Shown: positions 58,085 through 64,000 of the stretch, piece by piece
Layout of the letters: every line of letters starts with the position of its first letter
Numbering within the stretch: position 1 is the first letter of the stretch
Assembly (NCBI RefSeq): GCF_002165305.2
Contig: NZ_CP032286.1
Coordinates: forward strand, 310,001-374,000
Reading direction: 5' to 3'
From: Acinetobacter sp. WCHA55
Lineage (GTDB): Bacteria > Pseudomonadota > Gammaproteobacteria > Pseudomonadales > Moraxellaceae
DNA: 64,000 bases
Position numbers and translations under genes: made by a program
The notes under the pieces: model-generated
Seen by the model: the letters and a program-made list of their open reading frames with translations, nothing else
What the model was told of the DNA's origin: nothing
The model's database searches: none

Positions 58085-59389
58085 ATGAAAAAAACAGCAC
58101 TTCTTTCCCTTATGATGCTTGGAGCGGTAAGTTCTATGTCCAATGCAGCAATTCCTGACAAATTAGCAGAAGATGCTTATTTATATGGTTACTCAATTGA
58201 TGAAGCCTATAAATTTTTCTATGAAACAGCAGTTGAAACCAAAACACCATTAAACCGTTTCCAAAACATTCGCCATCTTGCCGATGATACCTATAAAGCA
58301 CATCCAACCATTAATAACGACACTCTGCATTTAATGGGCTGGTTGGACGTTGGTGCAGAACCTGTCATTGTGAGTATTCCTGATTTTGATAAAGGCCGTT
58401 ACTGGATTCTACATACCATGGATATGGGGCACTACACCACAGCCATGATTGGTGCACGTACACGCGGTACCAAAGGTGGTCGTTTCATGTTTGCGCTTAA
58501 AAACTGGAAAGGCACTGTACCAGACAGCGTAGATGAAGTGATTTATGTTGAATCTGATTTACAAAAAATGATGGGTCGTATTATGGCGACCAACAAAGAA
58601 GATGAGAAAAAAGCCCTTAACTACATGGATCAATGGAACATCCGTACCTTATCTGAGTATTTAGGTGTAGCTGGACCAGAGCAAAAAGTCAGAACCTATC
58701 CAGACCCTGCCAAAACTTCATGGTTAGAGCGTGTTAACTTCATGTTATGTGAAGGCACCATGGCAGAAGCCGACAAGAAATGGGTTAGCCAATACAAGGC
58801 GATGGGGATTGCGCCATGTAATTATAAGTTTACTCAAGAGCAACTGGCAGCTGCCAAAGTCGGTGAAAAGTTGGGTATGAAGCATATTGTGGATCTTGCA
58901 CCGAAAATGACCAACTCAGGTAAATTACTTGGTACGCGTGCACAATTGAGTGATATGCAACGCGATCTATTTGCTGAAGGTACGTATTTAGGTCAATGGG
59001 GCTTACCACCAGATGAAACCGTTTACTTAAAAACTGAACTTGGTTCAGATGGTAAAAAAATTAATGGCTCAAATGGTAAGAAATACAAAATCCATTTCAA
59101 AGCACCAAACGTGAGCCAGTTCTGGTCATTCACTGTCTATGGCTCGGATGACCGACTCATGGCACACAATGAAATGAACCGTCATAGCCGTGGTGACCGT
59201 ACCCTTAAACCAGGTGCAGATGGTATGTACACCATTGATTTAAGTTCAGATGAAAAAGCCAATGCCAATAATCCGAACTACTTACCAATTCCGAATAAAG
59301 ACAGCTATATCATTTTACGTATGTACGGTCCTGATAAAGACATTAAAGATGGTAAGTACCCAATGCCAGTCATCCAAGTGGTGAAATAA
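58085..59389 (+). CDS. DUF1254/DUF1214 domain protein, exported
   Basis: 434 residues. Signal peptide (KKTALLSLMMLGAVSSMSNA, cleaved at about residue 21). DUF1254 (about 25-150: EDAYLYGYSIDEAYKF, LDVGAEPVIVSIPDFDKGRY) and DUF1214 (about 330-430: FKAPNVSQFWSFTVYGSDDR, DSYIILRMYGPDKD). Periplasmic location; enzyme role unknown. AAAGGTGATAAC before the ATG. Confidence 0.88.
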   Translation: MKKTALLSLMMLGAVSSMSNAAIPDKLAEDAYLYGYSIDEAYKFFYETAVETKTPLNRFQNIRHLADDTYKAHPTINNDTLHLMGWLDVGAEPVIVSIPDFDKGRYWILHTMDMGHYTTAMIGARTRGTKGGRFMFALKNWKGTVPDSVDEVIYVESDLQKMMGRIMATNKEDEKKALNYMDQWNIRTLSEYLGVAGPEQKVRTYPDPAKTSWLERVNFMLCEGTMAEADKKWVSQYKAMGIAPCNYKFTQEQLAAAKVGEKLGMKHIVDLAPKMTNSGKLLGTRAQLSDMQRDLFAEGTYLGQWGLPPDETVYLKTELGSDGKKINGSNGKKYKIHFKAPNVSQFWSFTVYGSDDRLMAHNEMNRHSRGDRTLKPGADGMYTIDLSSDEKANANNPNYLPIPNKDSYIILRMYGPDKDIKDGKYPMPVIQVVK

Positions 59390-59413
59390 GACTTTTATTT
59401 AATAATCTTTTAA

Positions 59414-59444
59414 AAAGCTCAGACTTTAGTTCTGGGCTTTTTTT
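59414..59444 (+). terminator. Rho-independent terminator
   Basis: AAAGCTCAGA and TCTGGGCTTT (one G-U pair) with a T run, ending the DUF1254 transcript. Confidence 0.88.
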
Positions 59445-59445
59445 A

Positions 59446-59884
59446 ATCTTGTATTAATTCCAACTATTTTTAATTCATTAAATCATCATAGATCAGATCA
59501 TCTTCATGGATATTGATAAAGTCAGGCTACGGATTTGTATCAAATTGAACCGCAAAAAAATACTTCTTGCCTAAAATTTTGCTTTTCCCACTCTATGCGT
59601 GCCACCCATTAATCGGCCTTGAGCACATAAAATGACGAGGTAAGCTAAATCTGCCTCTAGAAGTTACATATGCGCAATAATGTCTTGAGTGGTTGGGTGA
59701 CATCTGGATACCAATAAGCTTCTTCTATCCCAGATGTTTGATAGCGGAACTTGTTTGACTTGAACGGGTTGAGCGAGTTCGATCAAGCGATTGATATCTC
59801 AAATATGAATATCGTTTTCAAATTTTTTAAAAATGATATTGCTTTCTCATCAGGTTTAAACCCAGCTAAATATTCAAATGAATT
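59446..59884 (-). pseudogene. Decayed minus-strand gene fragments
   Basis: No intact ORF. On the minus strand, three or more pieces in different frames read like protein: GIEEAYWYPDVTQPL (ending in a stop near 59657), then ADLAYLVILCAQGRLMGG with THRVGKAKF and a stop, then KKYFFAVQFDTNP. A further piece, EYLAGFKPDEKAISFL, abuts the left end of ISAba1. They look like one gene broken by frameshifts. I cannot name the family. Confidence 0.45.
59876..59884. repeat. 9-bp target-site duplication (left copy) of ISAba1
   Basis: AAATGAATT here and again at 61065-61073, flanking the element exactly. Confidence 0.95.
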
Positions 59885-59916
59885 CTCTGTACACGACAAA
59901 AATAGATAACTCATTG

Positions 59917-59944
59917 AAATAATGTCACAATAATTGTTTTCTAA
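59917..59944 (-). promoter_or_regulatory. ISAba1 outward-reading promoter
   Basis: On the minus strand TTAGAA (59944-59939), 16-base spacer and TTATTT (59922-59917), the known outward promoter of ISAba1. It reads left through the IS end into the decayed region and, further on, antisense to the DUF1254 gene end. Confidence 0.85.
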
Positions 59945-59955
59945 CGACGAATACT

Positions 59956-60525
59956 ATGACACATCTCAATGAGTTATATCTTATCTTAAACAAATCTCTA
60001 AAATGGAACAAGTCACATTTAAAGTGCTTTGCGCTCATCATGCTTGTGATTATTTTAAAGCAAACATGTAATCTTTCTTCTGCATCTAAAGCCTTGCCCA
60101 TCAAGTGTTTACCACAATCATTTTATCGACGTATGCAGCGCTTCTTTGCAGGTCAGTATTTTGATTATCGTCAAATTTCTCAGTTGATTTTCAATATGTT
60201 TTCATTCGACCAAGTGCAACTGACTTTAGATAGAACCAATTGGAAATGGGGAAAACGAAATATTAATATCCTGATGCTCGCAATCGTTTATCGTGGAATA
60301 GCGATACCTATCCTTTGGACATTGCTTAATAAACGTGGAAATTCAGATACGAAAGAGCGTATTGCTTTGATTCAACGCTTTATAGCCATTTTTGGTAAAG
60401 ACCGTATTGTGAATGTGTTCGCAGACAGAGAGTTTATCGGTGAGCAGTGGTTTACATGGTTAATTGAACAAGACATCAACTTCTGCATTCGTGTTAAAAA
60501 AACTTCATTGTCACCAATCATTTAG
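59956..60525 (+). CDS. ISAba1 transposase, first reading frame
   Basis: 189 residues, DDE transposase N-terminal part (MTHLNELYLILNKSLKWNK). LTLDRTNWKWGKRNINIL contains the first catalytic Asp and NVFADREFIGEQW the second. A run of seven A (60496-60502) before the stop is a slippery site at which a -1 shift would fuse this frame to the next. This is the usual IS4-type ISAba1 layout. Confidence 0.9.
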   Translation: MTHLNELYLILNKSLKWNKSHLKCFALIMLVIILKQTCNLSSASKALPIKCLPQSFYRRMQRFFAGQYFDYRQISQLIFNMFSFDQVQLTLDRTNWKWGKRNINILMLAIVYRGIAIPILWTLLNKRGNSDTKERIALIQRFIAIFGKDRIVNVFADREFIGEQWFTWLIEQDINFCIRVKKTSLSPII

Positions 60526-61046
60526 GAAAGAATCATAAAATTAGTGATTTATTTCGCCATCTTAAAGTTGGTCAAATTGAATGTCGTAAACGACGGATTT
60601 TGGTTGGTCGGGTGAAACTATATATAAGTGCACTACAGTTAGAAAATGGAGAGCTTTTACTCGTCGTTTCTCCTCAGTTTAATGCCAATGCTATTCAGGA
60701 TTATGCATTACGCTGGGAAATTGAAACCTTATTCAGTTGTCTCAAAGGACGCGGGTTTAATCTTGAAAATACGCGCTTGACAGACCCTAGACGAGTGAAA
60801 AAATTGATTGCGGTGTTAGCTATAAGCTTCTGTTGGTGTTACTTAACGGGTGAATGGCAACATAATCAAAAAAAAGCGATAAAAATAAAGAAGCATGGAC
60901 GACTCTCAATGAGTTTATTTCGCTATGGTTTAGACTATGTTCAAATGGCGATTCAGCGTTTAATTGGTTTTGGGAAAAAAGAAGAGTTTAAGGAAATTTT
61001 GGCAATTTTAAGAAAGCAGAATCCTGATAGGATAAGGGTTCTGTGA
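60498..61046 (+). CDS. ISAba1 transposase, second frame (C-terminal part)
   Basis: Open in the -1 frame from 60498 after a stop, reading NFIVTNHLGKNHKISDLFRH and on through RWEIETLFSCLKGRGFNLEN (the third catalytic Glu, IS4 YREK-type block). It lacks its own good start; the first start-like codon is TTG 60600. It is probably made only as a frameshift fusion of about 370 residues with the first frame. Confidence 0.85.
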   Translation, partial: KNFIVTNHLGKNHKISDLFRHLKVGQIECRKRRILVGRVKLYISALQLENGELLLVVSPQFNANAIQDYALRWEIETLFSCLKGRGFNLENTRLTDPRRVKKLIAVLAISFCWCYLTGEWQHNQKKAIKIKKHGRLSMSLFRYGLDYVQMAIQRLIGFGKKEEFKEILAILRKQNPDRIRVL

Positions 61047-61064
61047 AATTTGTCGTGTACAGAG

Positions 61065-61073
61065 AAATGAATT
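61065..61073. repeat. 9-bp target-site duplication (right copy) of ISAba1
   Basis: AAATGAATT, identical to 59876-59884. Confidence 0.95.
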
Positions 61074-61162
61074 AAAACATAAAGGCTAAAGAATACCTGC
61101 GTGTGGAATTAAGTAAGTTAGTAATCATCAGTTGTTAAATGGTCAACTATTTTTGATTCATT

Positions 61163-61180
61163 TGTATGAATTGGCTTACA
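61163..61180 (+). promoter_or_regulatory. GacA-type upstream activating site
   Basis: TGTATG-AATTGG-CTTACA matches the GacA binding pattern TGTAAG-N6-CTTACA at 11 of 12 fixed positions with the exact spacing. It lies about 45 bases before a TAAAAT -10-like hexamer (61225-61230) that has no -35, as expected for an activator-dependent promoter. Confidence 0.65.
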
Positions 61181-61236
61181 TCAATTCCCGCTTTTTGCGT
61201 ATATACGTCTGCCTGTCAGTTTTCTAAAATACAACC

Positions 61237-61356
61237 ATAGAGAGCAGGATGCTCCAATAGAATAACAATAAAGATCAGCTCAAGGATGAAGGTAGGACAG
61301 GAGTTATACCTCAGCACTTAATACGAAAAACCTCGACAGGATGTCGGGGTTTTTTA
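61237..61356 (+). ncRNA. Candidate RsmX/Y/Z-like (CsrA-binding) small RNA
   Basis: About 120 nt between a -10-like site and a Rho-independent terminator. Five GGA motifs are present. One is in the loop of GAGCA-GGA-TGCTC (61242-61254). AAGGA (61282-61286) is single-stranded. Two are in the loop of AGGTA...TACCT (61290-61311, GGACAGGAG). One is in the terminator loop CCTCGACA-GGA-TGTCGGGG. This repeated GGA-in-loop arrangement is the hallmark of RNAs that sequester CsrA/RsmA. There is no ORF. The family assignment is inference; the start site is estimated. Confidence 0.6.
61326..61356 (+). terminator. Rho-independent terminator of the small RNA
   Basis: CCTCGACA (61331-61338) with TGTCGGGG (61342-61349), GGA loop, A-rich before and six T after. 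No protein gene lies upstream to explain it. Confidence 0.92.
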
Positions 61357-61513
61357 TTGTCCGACTTTTTGTCTTGCCATAAGCACAAGTTTATATTTAC
61401 ATCTTAAAACAGAGCCATTTTGAAACTTTGTTATGCTGAATAAATGAGCTGTAGTACAGAACTATAGGTTTGTAAAACTGAAAATAACCAAGCAATAATA
61501 AAGGAGAATCAGC

Positions 61514-62383
61514 ATGGCACAGACCAACCAAGACCGTAATCCAAGCCCTGATTTAGCTGAAGATAATGCGTTTTTTCCATCACCTTATTCACTTTCCCAA
61601 TACACCGCCAGTAAAACGGACTTTGATGGAACCGACTATCCAACACCCTATATTGGGCATAAAAAAATTTTGATGGTCGCAAGCGATGAGCGTTATCTAC
61701 TGATGAAAAATGGCAAATTCTTCTCCACAGGCAACCACCCTGTAGAGACTTTACTGCCGATGTATCATTTAGACCGTGCGGGCTTTGATATTGATATTGC
61801 CACACTCTCGGGCAATCCCGTTAAACTTGAAATGTGGGCGATGCCCCATGAAGATGCTGTCGTACCTGCAACATTCCAAAAATACTTAGCCCAATTTAAG
61901 AAACCTTTAAAACTGGTAGATGTACTGAAAAACAGTTTGGGTGATGACTCTCCCTATTTGGCTGTTCTTATTCCCGGTGGGCATGGTGCTTTAATTGGTC
62001 TACCTGACAGTGAAGACTTAAAAACCTTATTGAAGTGGGCGGTGGCAAAAGATAAATTTGTTATTTCGTTGTGTCATGGGCCAGCCGGCTTATTGGCAGC
62101 CGCGGTTAATGAAGCCCCCGAGAACTATATTTTTAAAGGGTATAAAATGTGTGTTTTCCCCGATGCACTCGATCAAGGGGCAAACCTAGACATTGGTTAT
62201 ATGCCGGGGGAGTTACCGTGGTTACTGGCAGATCGCTTAGAAAAGTTGGGTGTTGAAGTGGTCAATAAAGAGATGTCGGGACAGTGTATTCAAGACCGTA
62301 AGTTAATTACGGGAGATAGTCCTTTGGCCTCAAATACTTTGGGTAAAATGGCTGCTCAAGCACTTTTGGCTGAAGTTCAGTAA
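61514..62383 (+). CDS. hchA: HchA, glyoxalase III / DJ-1 superfamily protein
   Basis: 289 residues, DJ-1/PfpI superfamily. Catalytic Cys in [15 protein letters not shown] and the partner Glu in [28 protein letters not shown] and [15 protein letters not shown] are family marks. Converts methylglyoxal to lactate without glutathione; a protein-deglycase role has also been claimed and disputed. AAGGAG before the ATG. Confidence 0.94.
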   Translation: MAQTNQDRNPSPDLAEDNAFFPSPYSLSQYTASKTDFDGTDYPTPYIGHKKILMVASDERYLLMKNGKFFSTGNHPVETLLPMYHLDRAGFDIDIATLSGNPVKLEMWAMPHEDAVVPATFQKYLAQFKKPLKLVDVLKNSLGDDSPYLAVLIPGGHGALIGLPDSEDLKTLLKWAVAKDKFVISLCHGPAGLLAAAVNEAPENYIFKGYKMCVFPDALDQGANLDIGYMPGELPWLLADRLEKLGVEVVNKEMSGQCIQDRKLITGDSPLASNTLGKMAAQALLAEVQ

Positions 62384-62397
62384 AATTATATGCTTCA

Positions 62398-62427
62398 TAA
62401 AAAAGAGCGCCTAGGCGCTCTTTTTTA
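62398..62427. terminator. Bidirectional terminator between hchA and the acyl-CoA dehydrogenase
   Basis: AAAAAGAGCGCC and GGCGCTCTTTTT form a long self-complementary hairpin with A and T runs. Confidence 0.93.
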
Positions 62428-62445
62428 TCGGTCTGATACTGTTAA

Positions 62446-64000
62446 TTAGTAATCAAAGCTAAAGTGTTCAGCAGCCAATGACGTCATGGTTTTTGAAGGA
62501 TTGACCATTGCTTCAGCATGTCCTTGGGTACGTGGTAATAAACGTTCGAAATAGAAGTCTGCAACTTTAATTTTTGCTTTATAGAATTCAGGTGTTTCTT
62601 GGCCTTCACCTGATGCCAATTTAGCAGAAGCTACAGCCGCTTGTTGAGCCCAGAAGTAAGCCATCATTACATAGCCCGAGAACATCAAGAAATCCACAGA
62701 TGCAGATGACACAATGTCACGGTCTTTACGAGCCGCCAGCATGATGCGAACAGTTAAAGCATTCCATTGCGCGCAAAGCTTAGTTAAATCCCAAGCAAAA
62801 CGACGCATGTATTTGTTGCGAGCATGTTGACCACAGAATTTCAGAATTTCAGCAGTGTAGTCGCGAATCACTTTACCTTTAGAGGTTAGCAGTACTTTAC
62901 GACCAATTAAGTCCAGCGCTTGAACTCCTGTGGTGCCTTCATACAGTGTTGCAATACGTGCATCACGTGCAATTTGCTCCATGCCCCATTCTTTAATGTA
63001 GCCATGACCACCATAGACTTGCATACCGTGGTTTGCAGCTTCCAAGCCTAATTCAGTTAAGAAGCCTTTTAAAATTGGGGTATAGAAACCTAAGTGATCA
63101 TCATGTGCTTCAAATGCAGCAGTATCGCCACGCTCAAGCGCATCCGCCATTTTGTCGGCAATTTGTGCTGCATAATAAATCATTGAACGACCGCCTTCAG
63201 CAATCGCTTTTTGTGTGAGCAACATACGGCGAACGTCAGCATGGTGAATGATGGCATCAGCGACTTTTTCAGGGTCTTTCTTGCCAGAAAGTGCACGCAT
63301 TGACATACGTTCTTTGGCATATGGCAGTGCACCTTGGAAAGAAAGCTCAGCATGCGCAATGCCTTGAATTGCTGTACCAATACGTGCGGTGTTCATGAAG
63401 GTGAACATGGCATGTAAGCCTTTGTTTGGCTCACCAATCAAGTAACCGACAGCATTATCAAAGTTCAATACTGCGGTTGCAGAAGCACGAATCCCCATTT
63501 TATGTTCAATTGAACCACAGGTCACAGGGTTACGTTCACCGAGGCTGCTGTCTGCATTGACTAAGAATTTAGGCACAATGAACAGTGAAATTCCTTTGGT
63601 GCCTGCAGGTGCATCTGGAAGACGCGCAAGTACGATGTGAATGATGTTTTCAGTTAAATCTTGCTCACCCGCAGAGATGAAGATTTTAGTGCCTGAGATG
63701 TTATAAGTGCCATCAGCATTTGGTTCTGCTTTGGTCTTCACTTGCCCTAAGTCTGTACCACACTGTGGCTCAGTTAAACACATGGTGCCTGACCATGTAC
63801 CTGCTACCAAGTTCGGCATATACAGATTTTTCTGTTCGTCTGTACCAAACTGTAAAATGGTGTTCATACAGCCGATGCTTAAACCTGGATACATTTGGAA
63901 AGACCAGTTTGCTGTGCCCATCATTTCCGATTTAATCAGGTTTAATGATTGCGGTAGGTTCTGACCGCCAAATTCTTCAGGGAAAGACAAACCTTGCCAG
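62446..64000 (-). CDS. Acyl-CoA dehydrogenase, 5' end outside the window
   Basis: At least 517 residues; the frame continues past the right edge (GLSFPEEFGGQNLP preceded by WQ), so the start is missing. FAD/substrate motifs: GTMCLTEPQCGTDLG, ISGTKIFISAGEQD, and HKMGIRASATAVLNFDNA. C-terminal active region GGHGYIKEWGMEQIARDARI, then LYEGTTGVQALDLIGRK, where the catalytic Glu is expected, and a long extra C-terminal domain. The size and extension suggest the long-chain or DmdC-like subfamily of about 600 residues. Substrate not determinable. Ends at a shared terminator. Confidence 0.93.
   Translation of the reverse strand, partial: WQGLSFPEEFGGQNLPQSLNLIKSEMMGTANWSFQMYPGLSIGCMNTILQFGTDEQKNLYMPNLVAGTWSGTMCLTEPQCGTDLGQVKTKAEPNADGTYNISGTKIFISAGEQDLTENIIHIVLARLPDAPAGTKGISLFIVPKFLVNADSSLGERNPVTCGSIEHKMGIRASATAVLNFDNAVGYLIGEPNKGLHAMFTFMNTARIGTAIQGIAHAELSFQGALPYAKERMSMRALSGKKDPEKVADAIIHHADVRRMLLTQKAIAEGGRSMIYYAAQIADKMADALERGDTAAFEAHDDHLGFYTPILKGFLTELGLEAANHGMQVYGGHGYIKEWGMEQIARDARIATLYEGTTGVQALDLIGRKVLLTSKGKVIRDYTAEILKFCGQHARNKYMRRFAWDLTKLCAQWNALTVRIMLAARKDRDIVSSASVDFLMFSGYVMMAYFWAQQAAVASAKLASGEGQETPEFYKAKIKVADFYFERLLPRTQGHAEAMVNPSKTMTSLAAEHFSFDY

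Larger units (their letters stand above)
59885..61064 (+). mobile_element. ISAba1 insertion sequence (IS4 family), intact
   Basis: Exactly 1180 bp between 16-bp perfect terminal repeats CTCTGTACACGACAAA and their complement, flanked by the 9-bp duplication AAATGAATT. These match ISAba1 in size, ends and duplication length, from memory of the element. The perfect duplication indicates a recent insertion by transposition. The transposase is encoded in two overlapping frames. An outward promoter lies at the left end. Confidence 0.9.

Overview
The window is chromosomal DNA of an Acinetobacter species (Gammaproteobacteria, Moraxellaceae). This rests on the gene families and order: gltBD, the pilA/tfpO pair, bfr-bfd, gmk-rpoZ-spoT, ispH, the minor-pilin cluster, rpsP-rimM-trmD-rplS, a lipase with its chaperone, CraA-like and AbeM-like efflux pumps, and a copy of ISAba1. 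Codon use is moderately AT-rich. The species cannot be fixed from this sequence alone. Most of the window is core chromosome. The only mobile DNA is one decayed IS5-family element (about 11.4-12.5 kb) and one intact ISAba1 (59.9-61.1 kb).

Layout. 1-5.4 kb: glutamate synthase, with gltB entering from the left edge, then gltD. 5.6-9 kb: a PF10118 metal-dependent hydrolase-like gene and a lemA/TPM/TPM envelope module. 9.1-12.5 kb: major type IV pilin with a sigma-54 promoter, a very AT-rich pilin O-oligosaccharyltransferase gene, and the IS5-type remnant. 12.6-17.4 kb (minus strand): a bacterioferritin that has lost most ferroxidase ligands, Bfd with a Fur box, RidA, a SpoT with a degenerate synthetase domain, rpoZ and gmk. 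17.5-26.1 kb: ispH, then an overlapping minor-pilin operon (fimU-pilV-pilW-pilX-pilY1-two pilE-like genes). 26.2-28.4 kb: rpsP-rimM-trmD-rplS. 28.4-31.7 kb (minus): two tandem family I.1 lipases and the lipase foldase. 31.8-39.8 kb: truB, a TSUP permease, a hemerythrin protein, two paralogous EamA transporters, serA divergent from a D-2-hydroxyglutarate dehydrogenase-type flavoprotein, and a small lipoprotein. 39.8-57.8 kb: a PAS-LuxR regulator divergent from an MHS-type transporter, craA/mdfA-like pump, FUSC protein, SodC, PerM-like protein, orphan ParA, a membrane-anchored nuclease-like protein, methyltransferase, HopJ-family protein, CrcB, Zur-controlled L31 type B, ABC1 kinase, AbeM-like MATE pump, YdcZ protein and HemW. 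57.9-64 kb: a small ORF, a DUF1254/DUF1214 protein, ISAba1 inside a decayed locus, a candidate Rsm/Csr-type small RNA, HchA and a partial acyl-CoA dehydrogenase running off the right edge.

How it fits together. PilA, its glycosyltransferase and the minor-pilin/PilY1 operon, about 7 kb apart, supply the fibre, its modification and its tip complex. Bfr/Bfd handle iron storage and release. SpoT, here probably only a (p)ppGpp hydrolase, sits with rpoZ and gmk. SerA and the adjacent FAD dehydrogenase probably form a coupled serine-synthesis step.

The most notable item is at about 61.16-61.36 kb. A near-perfect GacA-type upstream site (TGTATG-N6-CTTACA) precedes a -10-like hexamer and a stretch of about 120 nt with five GGA motifs, four of them in predicted hairpin loops, ending in a Rho-independent terminator. 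This is the architecture of RsmX/Y/Z (CsrA-sequestering) RNAs. I do not know of a characterised one at this position in Acinetobacter.
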